Origin: Leptodontidium sp. MPI-SDFR-AT-0119
Lineage: Eukaryota > Ascomycota > Leotiomycetes > Helotiales > Leptodontidiaceae
Reading direction: 5' to 3'
Assembly (NCBI GenBank): GCA_020726505.1
Contig: JAHLEZ010000008.1
Span: 2,232,001-2,296,000, forward strand
Length of the DNA stretch: 64,000 bases
The translations under genes were made by a program, and so were the position numbers. Position 1 is the first letter of the stretch. Every line of letters starts with the position of its first letter. Below, one piece after another: positions 35,961 to 48,311 of the stretch. Below the pieces are notes generated by a model. It did not search any database. It saw nothing but the letters and a program-made list of their open reading frames with translations, and was not told the origin of the DNA.

Positions 35961-38407
35961 ATGGAGTTCGACACTACCCGTGCAAGCTTTTCATTCGATG
36001 CAAAGCCCCCTGGATCCGATGAAGACATACGCAGAAGCAGAATCGTGGACCCTGGAAGCCCTGAGCTGGTTGTTAATGCTGTATCTCAGGCATCAGCTTC
36101 AAACAAGGTCCCAGCAATTTCCTACGCTCAGAGTTGTACCCTGGAAAACATGGCCTATCCATCAATTAACGCTCAGGCTGGCTATGGTAACGAGCTGGCG
36201 CTACTATCACTGATGAGTCCTCTGTCAGATGGCTCTGATCGATTTACCTGTTCCTTGTCCAGAAACGAGTCAGGCCCATGGGAGTCACTAGATATCAACT
36301 TCAACGATGTTCAGACGTTGACTGGGACTGGCTGGGTGGCAGGCATTAATGCTACTGCAGACCCAATTGCGACTTTCGACAATTCCGCCCCAAATGACTA
36401 TGCTCTAGATCGCAGTCCAGACAGCAAGACTGTTTTCTCCGATGTGGCTTTCACTCAAGCGACAGAGTGTACAAACCCTGGAACTGCTGCTCCAGGTAAT
36501 TGCTCTTTGGATGATCCCAACTTCTTCACCCCTGTTGCCGCCTACGGCTTCATCGGAGTTGAGTCCTTTCACGGACACCCAGGTCATGCAATGATACCCA
36601 CCAGCTACATTCCTAGTCAGTTCGAGAAACCTTTCGCGGGACTTAATCAACAGGGCTCTAATGGAATGTTCCCTCCCTCGTTCACCATTGACCCGATTTC
36701 GGGACTCACTTCTCCCACGAGCCCGTGGCAGCCATCACTTTCTCAGCCACATCAGGGCACTTCGAACTTTCAGTCAAAACCATTGACAATGGTGAATGTC
36801 AGTGAGGCAGTTGATGAGGTTCCTCCACCGCCACCGCCCCAGGATAGTCTGATGACCAACTTCAACTTCGGCGCGAATCCCCCCGCAACGAAACGCTCGA
36901 GGCAACCTTTCACCACGGCAGGGAAGAAGAAAGTGCACGGCGTTCGAGTTAGGGGTGCTTGCGTATGCTGTCGAGCTCGCAAGCTATCAGTAAGTGGCGC
37001 TCATATTGCATCTCTCGATAACTACTTACATATTGAAGTGCTCTGCTGGTGAGGTTTGTGAGGCATGCCTTAAGCTGGTCAACAACTCTGCATTGGCTCT
37101 TCGCATCTGCGTCCGAACTAAATTGAAGGGCAACTACATTGGTGTGAGGGGTAACTATTTTGCCCTTTCTTGAACCTCGCTACACCAAACTCTAACATTC
37201 TTAAGATCTTCACGAAAGTCTCGATAGACGTAGGGCAAGGCTTGAGCCTCTTATATCTTCTTTGACCGGTCTATCAATACCCGTTCAACTCTGTGTAACA
37301 GCTGAGTTCGGCAGGGCATTTGTCACAGCTCAGTTGAACTTTCAAGTCATGAGGTGTAGTTCCTCACCAATCGGCCGCTGGAAAAGGCTTGAAATGTCGA
37401 ACGGCATCTACATCACATCACACACCACAGACAATGAGCGATACGTCATTGTACCTGGTTCCCTTCCGACCATCGGCGAATTCGACTCTTTTGGAAGAGA
37501 AGTCCTCCTCATGCAAGACCGGAGCCATTCTGGAGCTATAACATGGCATCTAGATCAGTTTCTAGCCTTTTATTGTAACAGAACAAGTCCATCAAGATTG
37601 GTATGACTCCAGACAAAATTTCAATCCTCGACTGACCGTGCAACAGCGAGGTCTTTCTCATCTTACGTCAAGGATAGCCAGCTTGAATAAGCTTGTCGCT
37701 TACGGATTCGTTGACCTCTACGACGGCAGCTTTGATCTCCTAGATCGTCCTCGTGGAGAAGCTGAGAGTCAAAGATTTGTGTCGGAGACTGTCCATGACC
37801 AGATTCGTCTTCTGGCCGCGAAAGGACTTGAGCCAGCGGAGGATCTCATCTCGTCTGAACTAGATGCTCTTCAGACAATTGCCAGTGCCAGCAGACATGC
37901 TCGAATTATTTCTGGTATCTGCCTATTGAGATTGCTGTTAATCTACAGAGACAGATCTGTCAGAGACGAGATTCGACTTTCATTGCCGAAGAACACCAAC
38001 CGTAAGTCCATACCAAGCTCACCCACCTCATTTTTTAGATACTGATAAAATACCAATCACAGGTCACCAACTCCGCCTCGAGAAAGCCGCATCCTTTTAT
38101 AAACGATTGACTATTGCGTATTCGACGCTATGTAGGGAAAAGGATACACCCTTGACCGTTGAATGGGAGGATGAAGAAGGGTTTGAAGGAAGCGAACAAG
38201 CCATAACACTACACAATGCATACCTGCAACTCCAGCCTGCATTCCAAAGCTTTTGTATGTTCTTCGGCCTAGTATTTCTACACTGCTAACTCATTGCTTC
38301 TAGGTGAGATATACCTTTATCGTCAACATGACGATGTCTTTAAGGGCTTGATTGTAAAGCCATTCATGGCCCAGAAGCAACGAAAGAGACGGAAAGTCAC
38401 TCGTTGA
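35961..38407 (+). CDS. Variant Zn2Cys6 transcription factor, copy B
   Basis: Probable transcription regulator. Six exons: 35961-36989, 37039-37150, 37206-37600, 37647-38001, 38063-38254 and 38304-38407, giving 728 residues. The first 310 residues are disordered and rich in Ser/Pro/Asn, with a Pro run near residue 290. Basic residues (GKKKVHGVRVRG) precede the zinc cluster CVCCRARKLSC, then CSAGEVCEAC and a last Cys 13 residues on, so C-x2-C-x6-C-x5-C-x2-C-x13-C. An intron splits the cluster exactly before its third cysteine; in copy A an intron sits at the same place, which supports common descent. The C-terminal 350 residues are helical and end in a basic QKQRKRRKVTR that looks like a nuclear-localisation signal. 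DNA target unknown. The zinc cluster in the middle rather than at the N-terminus is unusual for the class. Confidence 0.82.
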
Positions 38408-39376
38408 ACATCCATCAAGCAACAGTATTCAATCACTCGAATCAACAGATTCTACTTTCAGTTAATTGGGTTACCATCACAGAGTTTCCACTTCAAAGAC
38501 CTCGAATTGGCGTCCAGAACCATATCAAAGTTCCGGCCCAAGAAGGCTTCAACATTCTGGAATTCCTACTGGTGCAGAATGGAGCATCTTCAGCTGAAAT
38601 TGGTGACAAGGGGCTGCCACGAAATTGGCATGGGCAAATTGTTGGGGTTTGAGCTATGGGAATCGGCCAACGCAAGTGAAGGGAGCGAAGAGAAGTCCGA
38701 ATGAAGTTGACCTAGCAAGGAACGAACAGACAAGAGACTGAGAAGGTTATAATGGAGTTGTGAAATATAAGCGGACCAGGCTACGGCAAATGATCAACAT
38801 CTTCCCACGCTCGATTAGAGTGCCACTACCACCCCACGATTTCATTTGTCCCTACGGCTTGAAGTAGAATGGGGTGATGTGATGTAATCCAAGTCAATAT
38901 TGCCTGTGATATTTAGCTGACTGAAAGACTACGCCAAAAAGAGTGAGGGATTTACCTGTGCTATCTAGCTATCCTAGTACATGATTTGATGGCTATGGCC
39001 ATAGCCATGCTCACTGTTCTCTCTATTAGATGTGCACCACCATAGTCTGGGCCGACTATGCTTCGACTATCCTGTTCGACTCGTCCACTTATGGACCGTC
39101 CTCTCCTTTGAAGAACCACCCTTCTCCCTATGCTCGGTGTCCAGAGCTTCAGACGCTGTGTCTGGGGTCGGTTCCATGTATGACGGTTTTAGATGCCAGA
39201 TCTCACCTTGTTCAGGTTGGGGCATGTCTGCTTGTTCCCTTGAGACATAATATCAGATGTGGGATTCGTGTCCAGAGATCTGGCTTGTGCAATTTCGAGT
39301 GCAGTTGGTTGTTGGAATCGATATCTTGGCTCCTGGCACAGCGTCTCTCCAGAAAGATCACTGGACGAACCGCCAT
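38408..39376. other. Intergenic between convergent Zn2Cys6 B and rhodopsin-like B
   Basis: Shared 3' region. Plus-strand frames at 39030-39395 are not supported as genes. Nothing else recognised. Confidence 0.5.
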
Positions 39377-40909
39377 TCACACAACACTCCACTGACTCTG
39401 CTCGCCCGAGCTCTCCCCATCCCTGACAACAGACCTCGTAGTCTTCAAAATCCCACCTTTTCCATCCCCAGTCTCCTCCTCAACAACATCTTGACTCCTC
39501 GTCAAAGACCCCATACTACCAACAGCAGCCCCCCTAACGTGGACATCGCGATCCCCATCGGCCAACCTCCCCCTCTCACCCCTCCACCCAACCATCTCCA
39601 GCCCAAACGCAACACTCCTCTCCTCATCAAACGCCACTCTACCCCTCTCCCTAGAAGCCGTCAAAACATTCCTTATCCGGCGAGAGACCGACGATCCCGA
39701 GTCCGATTTATACGGGTAAGGATTCGGCGCCAGGTTCGGCGACTCGGAGCGTAAGAAGTTAGGGAAGAAGCGTCGGAAGAGAGGAAAGAGGTCGGGGATA
39801 CAGCCTGTTACAAGAGCGAGACCCGTCTCGATGTGTGCTATGGTTGATTTGACGCTGTAGGACCAGTCTTGACCCTTTTTGGGGTGGTAGGTACGGAAGA
39901 TGATCCAGAGGCGGGTTATACCTACTGCGGTGACACTTAAGTCAGGTCAGTTTTTGCAATAACTTTGGCTGGTTGGTAGTGAAGAAAGGGAGTTAACACT
40001 TACGCTATACCCATGCATAGTACGAGGAGTACGACAAATTTCTTCTTTGGTGTTAATTGCAGGTCATAGACCATGTACACGGGAATGAGCAGGATTAATA
40101 GGTCGGTGAAGATACTGATCCCGGCGGTGATGACCAGGAAATTCCCCATATCGATACATTCACCGCCCTTGACGTACTCTCCATCTTTGAAACCTGTCGG
40201 TACCGGACGGTCTCGATATGTTCCTGGATCTGTAGCGCCTGCAGCTAGTTGTGCGGCTCGGTCCATGGCGCGGCGGTTCCAAATGTAGGTCATAGGCCAA
40301 CATTGGAAGATATCTGCAACGAGAGCGCCTGTGATGAAGAGAAAGTTGAAGATAAATAGGACGTAGCAGGCTGTGCGTACGCCTGTTTTTGTACCTCCCA
40401 GTCGGAGATAGAGGAGGATCATCGATGCTTTGATGAGGCCTAGGATGGGATTGTATGTTATTCCGTTTGCGTACAGGTATTGCCAAATCAGAACCATGTT
40501 GTACTTGAGTTTGTATGCATCTTTGCGGTGGTAACCATAATGGCCATATTCAGTCACTGAATATGTTAGAAAGTGACTCCCTTCCATTGAATAGTCATGG
40601 CGGGGTAGAGGATGGTGTGCAAGAGAAGTGAAGAATATTGGCGAAGCAAGGAAGCACGTACCTTTGTACATTGTAATAGTTTCTCCCAGCGACAGTATCC
40701 AAGCCATCAACATACATATGTCACCTACCAAAGTTAGCAGTATATCCACCAAACTCCATTGGAGTCTCCATACTCCACATCATCAATCCCCGCCACGACC
40801 TCCTCGAAGCCACCAGTCTGGAACCCAGTCTCCCAAGACAAAATAGAGAGCCAACAACTTCGACAACCACTATAATAATCAAACAAGCCGTATTCAACTG
40901 TTGAACCAT
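39377..40909 (-). CDS. Fungal rhodopsin-domain/PTH11-like integral membrane protein B
   Basis: Seven-helix membrane protein of the same broad family as the gene at 26.6 kb. Four exons, 40909-40774, 40724-40662, 40556-40004 and 39935-39377, encode 436 residues. Helices include LIIIVVVEVVGSLFCLGRL, DICMLMAWILSLGETITMY, IKASMILLYLRLGG, CYVLFIFNFLFITGALVADI with FQCWPMTYIWNR after it, NFLVITAGISIFTDLLILLI, KKKFVVLLVLCMGIAVTAVG and IETGLALVTGCIPDLFPLF. The tail of about 110 residues is cytoplasmic-type, charged and Arg/Glu/Gly-rich (ERGRVAFDEERSVAFG). The first intron (49 nt) has a textbook CTGCTAAC branch site. An in-frame ATG at 40960 would add 17 residues; I prefer 40909. Ligand and pathway unknown. 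Confidence 0.85.
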
Positions 40910-42492
40910 GATGACCCAGAACACGGAGGCGGGATGGCAAAAGCCTTCAAAAGCAATCAATCTAAAAGAGCGGTTTCGTTATGAGGGCTCAAACGATAGA
41001 AATAGAATAAGTTGCAGAGGCGAGCGGTGATTTAGATTTAATGTTCCAGGAATCCGGGACCCCTCGTGGAAGGCAGGGAACATGATCTATTTCCTGAAAT
41101 TCCCATAGTCGTACAGAACACAGTCAGTCATTCGGATCGATTCGAAAAGAAAAAAACGTGAGAAACACCTGCAGTTGTGTTCGTTTTGTTCCCGTGTCGT
41201 GAGAGTGTGAGAATATGACTGACTGACTTCTACCTCGCCAGCCATCGATCCAATCCGCAGGGTAGTATCGCAATCTCGAGAGCATGAATGATTCGTTCCT
41301 TCACCTGATTGGTGACGTTTTTTCGCCTCTTTCTGGTCCTGTGCCCCCTCGCTACCGCTCAATCGAGAGCCGTGTAAATTTATTTTACCCACCCAATTTT
41401 TCCCTGGGGAAGGGGGGAGGGGTACCGCATCTCGTTTTGGGATTCCGTCCGTCTGACTTGGGACTTTGCCTAAAGCAACTTGACGAGCCTTCTCGATCTA
41501 TCCAGGGAGGTGGGGTAGACTGTAGAGTGAGGCTTTTGGTTCAGGATGTTTCGGCCCGTTGCCAGTCGGACGGAAAATCAGTGCGTCTCGTGGTAGCATT
41601 GGTTCGATGTTTTGCGTTTGCCTTCTTACTGCAGGTAATATCAGCTCGGGAAGCCATTTCTGAGTGGCTTCTCCTTGTGCAGTTTGTGCCTTAATGCTTT
41701 GCATATAGAAGTAATGCCGCGAATCCGGTAGTTACACAGCAGGGGCAATACACGAGCACCAGCATAGGCTTCGTTTGTAATGGGAAACCCCACTATTATC
41801 TGAGATTTGGGACCTGCGTCTTAATTAAAAAGTACTCGAGGGGATGAAGTACAAGATGTTGAATAGAGCCCCAGATTTCGCAAGACTGTCATGAATCCAA
41901 ATTCTCGACAAAGTCTTGTTGTACGGTTGTATTCATTCGTTGGCTCAACTGTGTGCTTTGACTGCAAGTGCATCGCCACCGAATCCTAAAAGATGCCTGT
42001 AAACTGCTACTAGGCTGTGGAGAAAACTCCAAGTTGGTCATCCAACTCTTGAAAGTGCAAAAGTACCGTGGCTACGGCACAAAACAAAAATTGACGAGTA
42101 CAAGCAACAACAGCATGAACAGCACGGCGCAAGTAGAGGAACTAGCTCACGATGAAACCGTAGGGGAACGTCGAGAGAGGCGTCAGCAAAATACGAGGAA
42201 GTAGCAGCATTCTCTGCCGCTACTTTTGAGAGAAGTTCACTTTGGATAAAGACTGCTCACAAACAAAAGACGACAGACGGCAAGTGTCTAATGACTATCA
42301 AATTCAAGTGACGTACAAAAACGCAAGTAAAATTTGTCTATGCTCTTACAAACTCCAAAGAGCGATACGACTGCCCAAACCGGTCCGCTGACAACCGTAA
42401 GATACCTAGTTGTCAGTGATGTCTGTCTCTCGCCAGTGAACAATCGAAGGCTAACGGTCTATGTTCGCCGGATCTATTACCAGGAACAAAAT
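40910..42492. other. Intergenic, rhodopsin-like B to QNS1
   Basis: Upstream of the membrane-protein gene (minus strand) and downstream of QNS1. No gene supported; a G-run lies near 41411-41418. Confidence 0.5.
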
Positions 42493-45400
42493 CTAGTCTC
42501 TCTTGATATCGGGCTTCTTCGTTGCTAGGTCGCCCATCGCCGCGAGGCTTCGTTCAATCTTCCGGTTCGCCCACTCCCAGTTGGGATATAGGAATGGACG
42601 CATATCGTAGCGATTATCATCGGGGCCATATTGCTCGGCTAGCATTGGTCAATACGAGTGTTTTCACCATGATTTTGAAGTTTGCCAATGCCGAAGGATG
42701 CAGGTTTCTCTGGGCACCTGTTGGCTTGGGGTGAGGTTGCTTACCATGGTAACTCGGCGTAAGAGTCGTCCTGTTATGTAACTCGTCAGCATTTGGAGGT
42801 AAGATAGGGCTGAGTTGGCTCGTGGGGGAATCACAGCCCGAGACAAATTGTTCGGCCGTTCTTTATTGTTTCACGATGTCGACGAAAAGAAATCAAGGAA
42901 CGGCTTACATCTTGTGCCTATTGATTCCATAACACCAGCTAGATGATCGGGGAGTCAGTATTTACTCATTTATGATTGTCTCAGGAGCTGGTTGGGGAAT
43001 AAAACACGCCCGAGACACATGGGAATTTGCTAACAAGAACCATCGGACTTTGTCGTAGACTTCCTTCGGAGAAAGCTTGTCACTCCAAACATGTACTAAT
43101 TTTGACCACATCCCATAGGGGCCTAGCTTTTGCCGCTTGCGCTGCAACACGTCAGCACGCAACAATCGTGCAAGAAAGGAGGCTGACTCACGAGATTTCC
43201 ATACACAGAGAGTTCGGCATAGCTCATGCCCATATCTACCTCGTCGCTCTGGACATACGAATCCGTGATCGGCTCGAGTTCTGCGGTTCTGTTTTTTGAA
43301 ATGCCAGTCAGTAATCGGTCTATTGAAGTTTACACGAGACCTGTTGAGTTCAAGAGCAGAATTAGTTGCTCTTAAGCGGGTGGGACTTACGGTGGAGCAT
43401 CGATGAAGGAATGGAGTATGGGCAAGTCAAATTCAGTTGAAGCATAAAGGATAAACTTCTTGAGATCATCTGGATAGAAGGTTTGTCAGCACATCCAGCG
43501 AAGAAGGTTTTAGACGAGAATCTCACTCTTCGAGATGCCACCCTGAAATTATTGTTAGCTGTCGAGTACCTCGGAGACCCAAAATTTGCAGGCTTAGAAT
43601 ACATACGATTGGATTGATATCAGCTGCAGAGCACTGAACAGACATTGGTTAGCTCTGATGACAGAAATTCATTGATGATCGATACTGACATCGTATTTGG
43701 TATAGTAACCCCTCAAAGATCTACGTCCCCAACAGTCAGAAGCCTTCACGACGTCTAAGGAGGAAGGGGGGGAGAGATTAATCTTACTCATCCACGTTTG
43801 CAGAGCCGAGCACCAACAGACCTCCCGGTGCACTGTTCTCTGGGTTGTCGGCATTACGGCCCCTGACCGTTGGTAGAAGTTGCGCGAACAAGTACTACTC
43901 AAATCATCAGCATTTGGTTGTTGCAAGCTAGGTGTCTTGTGTTGAACGTACTGCCAAGACCATTCGAATTCTAGCTTGGATGTTTTGGAGTGCCTATCTG
44001 AAGTCAGATCATTCGCATCGAGGGGAGATGTTAGGGGCCTGCTTACTAGATTTGATGCTGGCGTGCCTCCGTACATCTTAAACTTACTGATCGGGTCGCA
44101 GATTCAGTACTTGGCCAGAATAACAGGGGGGCCACATTGTCCGGATTTACTCACGGCGAGAAAGAGGTTACTGTCTTGAATAGCGAGGTTACTGCATTGA
44201 CCACACCGTCAATATTAAAGTCGACATGGTAAGAACCGATGGCATGCGCCAAATCCTTAGCACGCTTTCTTGTGTCTGGTGAGCTATTTTTTTCCATTCC
44301 CATGAATGCCGAGTGGAACAGGCGTCCTTGAAGTCAGTCTAGTTAGTGATCATTAGAGCGAAGGGATTTGAGTAAAACACATTGACAGGTAGCTCGAGTA
44401 CATACCTGCAATATCTTGGGGGGACTTCGGTCGCCATAAGGATGTTGAGGGCTCGCCAACTATTTGAAGAAGATCCTTAGAAGGGACAGTATTTAGCTCA
44501 TAGCTGGTAACTCGCCACATCCGCGGATATTAGTACGCACCTTCAAGACTTGAGGATTCTTGTTCTTGAGGATGTCGGCATAGACCAATCTGGTCATGGA
44601 ATGAACGATTACACTTGCTAATGATACGTTAGCACCAGATTTGTTTCATCTGGGCTGAAATGATCTATGAAGGCGGATTCGGGAATCCTTACTCGCACAA
44701 GAATCAATTCCGCCAGAAAGAGGGATCTGGGCGTAGAAGTCAGCATTGACCCAATGGGAGCCGCTCTAAGCATGGGACCACTTACAAAGAATCCAGCCTG
44801 TTTGCTTCGACCTATAGGAGGTCAGTAACTCCAAACTCTAGAATTTCGGATCAAGGGAGGGAGAAGTACGCAAATAGTCCCAAAGCCAACACTATTCAAG
44901 GTTAATTCAACGTTCGAAGCGAAACGACGGAGCTGGAGATCTTACTGCTGGACCGAGCGAAATTTCCTCCTGGATTGGGTCAGTCAGATCAAGTTCATAA
45001 TTGGCCTGTTGGTTGCTGCTACTTACTTCTGGGGTGTGGTATCGAATCTCCCTGGCAGCACTCGGCTTAAGCAACCAATCCGACTCGTCATCGTCACTAG
45101 ATAGGCTCATGTCGACTTCAATTCGCTCATACGAAGGTTGTTGAGTTGCCTGCATTGCTCTTGACTTGGATGATCGATAGCTGCGTACGTCTTCAAGGTC
45201 TACAGTAGCTGTCACTACTTCGACATCTGCTAGGGAGAACTGAATTTGCACATTAGCACTACTTACTTCCAAGGTCTCGGAGGTAACTGGAACATGCTGA
45301 CCTGACTGCCTTGTGCGACAACTTCACCGTTGATGATAATCATAGCGCAGCCATCGTAGTCTGCGAAGGTTTCACGTTAGTTTGGCAAAGATTAGGGATG

Positions 45401-46741
45401 ACTGCCGTAGAACAAGAAAATTCAGACCAAGGGGAAGTAGCTTTAAAGAACTTACAGAGACGGTCGCCATCACATCCCTGTTGGTTGGAGTACCTGGGAG
45501 TTGTCAATAAAAGTCTGGCTTCATGGTTAGAGGCCTCTCCAAGATAAATCATACAGGTAGATACCCCCACTCTTCAAAGTGGCCTCTCTGATCAACTCAA
45601 CTCTGGTGTCTAACGGAGTCAGGGTCAAGCCTGCCAGCTGCTGTGCCTCAACTCACGCAGTTTTCTAAGCTCGTGGTGGCTTCCAGAGCTGTTGGACATC
45701 ACTTCGCAGCCATCGAGACCAGCGCCAATGCCCGGAGCCCTAGGTGTGACTGACACATCTTAGTCAAGATGTCTTCAGCTTGAAGTGATGCCTGGTACTC
45801 ACATAGTTCTTCGCAAGTTTCTGTGCCCAGACAAGAGCTAGAAAATGTCAGTACAAAGCCATACAAAGCTTTATATATCGTTCAAACCTACTCTCTAGTA
45901 GAGATCAGGGCATCACCAATGCGGCACTAGGGGAAAAAATCAGTCACACGCCTGAAAATTCACGGGTTTATCATACCTTCTCTTGACCAGTAATTTTGGT
46001 AATGATACGAGGAAGATAGAAATCTTCAACGATCCGCTCTCCTTTCCATGGAGAAAAATATCTCATCTCGTAATAATTTCCATCACTGGAGATTTGAATT
46101 AGCGGAAAGAAAGCTCATCACGGGCTCCCATCCTTACTTCGCAAGCGACATTTTTGGACGTATGAGCAAGATCTCTGTGGGATGTCAACTTCCGATCAAG
46201 TCGATTTCTGGAGCAGACTTACTCTTGTTGTAGAACAAGACTCTGCAGTTATACAGAACATTCCGGTGCTTGACGGGCTAGGACAAGAGTCAGTGACAGT
46301 CGTGCCAAAGCTGAAGGGAACACACCATGCCAACGTCGACCATGATATCCTCACAAACTGGATCCTGAATGATCTCGGAGAGTGATTCCTGTCCTCCCAT
46401 CAGCACACTTGTTTATCACATGAGAGTCTCATAAGATATACCCAAGAATGAAGACAAGTGTCACTTTCCACAAAATCTGAAGGATGTCAGTTTCTTCTTG
46501 CGCAGAAGCTTGGCTTGGGTATTCTCACGATCCAGACACCCATATCCTGTAATTTCGAGCTCAGGACCAATTCGCATTCTTCGATACCGTTAGCGAGAAC
46601 TTCCAGTCTCCAAAGAGGGACTCACGATGCCCCAGCTGCCTTCGCCTGCCTGATCGATTCCAAGATGCGGTCGCGATTGCCAAAGAAGTCCATGGCCCAC
46701 TGATTCAGCGAACATGTCGCTAGGGTGATGAGGTGGCCCAT
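42493..46741 (-). CDS. QNS1: Glutamine-dependent NAD+ synthetase, ~33 exons
   Basis: Final step of NAD+ biosynthesis: deamido-NAD+ plus glutamine and ATP gives NAD+. My exon chain starts at ATG 46741 and ends at the stop at 42493. It sums to 2163 nt (720 residues), the expected full length. Nitrilase-type amidase domain: [13 protein letters not shown] (Glu), [17 protein letters not shown] (Lys) and [16 protein letters not shown] (Cys, about C193). Synthetase domain: the ATP loop [10 protein letters not shown], then [69 protein letters not shown] and [10 protein letters not shown]. The C-terminus is [27 protein letters not shown]. Nearly every exon keeps the frame with canonical GT..AG borders. 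Average exon is 66 nt and average intron 65 nt. Exon 31 (42917-42909) is 9 nt and encodes the conserved HKM. The donor before it (GTCTCG at 43016) is the weakest junction. Exons include 46741-46626, 45239-45027, 44326-44155, 43141-43017 and 42638-42493. Confidence 0.92.
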
Positions 46742-47331
46742 CGTTGATGAGTGGTATGTTTCCTGTGAATATGATTAGCTTATGACTCTGGCCCTAGCTT
46801 GGCTTATCCGCAGCGCTGGTCGAGGAGTTCTGGGATTTGTGCGTGGGTTTGGGGATATGTGAAGTGTTCTGAGAAATATATGAGGCATTTATGGTATACT
46901 CACAAGATATGCAGTATCTCAGGTTGTGAGTGTGCTGTAGCAAACGGATGGAAATTGTGACTTGTGGTGGGTGAAGTGAGAGAAGAAGATGGATGGTCAA
47001 GCCGAGACAGGAGCTCTTTGAGATAGCTGCCCGCACTAGCCACATTGAGACTAGTGTAGAAGCTACCCCACCATCCTCAAACAGGCCTTACTTCATACTC
47101 ATGTCTTTTGCTTTCAGCTTCATTTTATATCCTCATTGTCTATTATTTCTACAGAACATATAGTCATTTCAAATCCCAACACCCATAAACCCGAGAGACG
47201 ATCTTCTCAATGAGAATATATTCTCCTTCAAAATTTACACTACAAAAGGAGCCAACCAACTCCTAGATCATTCAACCCCACTTGGGTATTTCACCACAAC
47301 AACTAGATGCAGTCCTCTTTCATCTTCACCA
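46742..47331. other. Intergenic, upstream of QNS1
   Basis: Upstream DNA of QNS1 (minus strand). No gene recognised; a minus-strand frame at 46794-47045 has no domain signal. Confidence 0.45.
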
Positions 47332-48311
47332 TTAATCTATCAAACCACAATATTCAAAATATTCTCGTTCCGCAACGACCTCAATCTCCATCCCTCTAAG
47401 AGCATCCAGAACAAGATTAAGATAAGTAAGTCTTAGCGACTTAGCATCAACATCCACACTCGGCACCCTTCTATTTAACAGCTCAACACAATTATACGTC
47501 GCAAAAACTCACAATAATTCCCATCCAGCTGCTGCGCCGACACGCCCATCTCAAAAACCGACTCATTCAGCGGTTCCGGGATCCCCGACGCCTTCTGAAT
47601 AAGCTTCTCCAGCTTCGGGATATATTTCAGCGGCGCCCTCCTCGACGGGCCCTTCTTCCCCCTATCGAGAGAGTTGTAGATTGTATGCCTCCAGCTCTTG
47701 GGTCCGAGTTCGGAATAGATCGTTAGCCAGTGCGCGGTGGTGTAGTTCCAGAAGAGACTTACGCCTTTGCTGCGGGCGGGGGATGGTGTAGTAATGGTTG
47801 GGATTCCATTCTGTCTCGGGCTCACCGGCTTTCATCACATTTACTAGGAACTCGATGTAGGAATCTAACGGTGGACCAGACAGACCCATCCCTCCGTTAG
47901 CGAGCGTGTCCATATCGTCGTTGATATCAATAGCCATACCGCGCGCGAAGAACATCCCATTCTCCTCCCTCGGCTAGAGAGTCACTAGGATGTTCAATAC
48001 ATGCTCGCTCAACCACGCTGTATTGACTTTGGCGCTTGGACCAGGATCTCTCTGGTATATCGAGGATGATCCATTCTTGATACTCTTCTGGGAGGAGCGC
48101 CATGATTTGCAGGAGAGTCGCTGTTATAGTCTCGTCCTCCGAAGATGATGGGATGGTTGGCGGGACTCTTGCCGGCTGGAGTCAGACGCTGCCATTCTTC
48201 CATGACAGCGGCGAGTTTCTAGCAGAATTCGCTGAGGGTCTTGTCCTCGCCGTAGCGGTCGACGGCGCGGAGCACGATTTTGATGCTTTCTATTTGTGCA
48301 GCATTTGCCAT
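47332..48311 (-). pseudogene. Broken gene of unknown family
   Basis: A minus-strand coding trace begins MANAAQIESIKIVLRAVDRY and runs to GLID before a stop at 47332. The start is intact, but TAG interrupts the frame at 48221-48219 where CAG would fit (SEFC-stop-KLAAVMEEWQRL). The frame then shifts near 48140 (ITATLLQIMALLPEEYQEW) and again near 47975 (MAIDINDDMDTLANGG). One plausible intron follows (GTGAGC..AAAG, about 47829-47770) before SLFWNYTTAHWLTIYSELG. The last block contains DVDAKSLRLTYLNLVLDAL and also needs a phase change. I do not recognise the family. Several lesions argue for a pseudogene, though multiple unseen introns remain a possible alternative explanation for the shifts. 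Confidence 0.55.

Noticed and set aside
39030..39754. Plus-strand frames opposite rhodopsin-like gene B
   Set aside because: Mostly antisense shadows of the minus-strand coding exon; no independent evidence.
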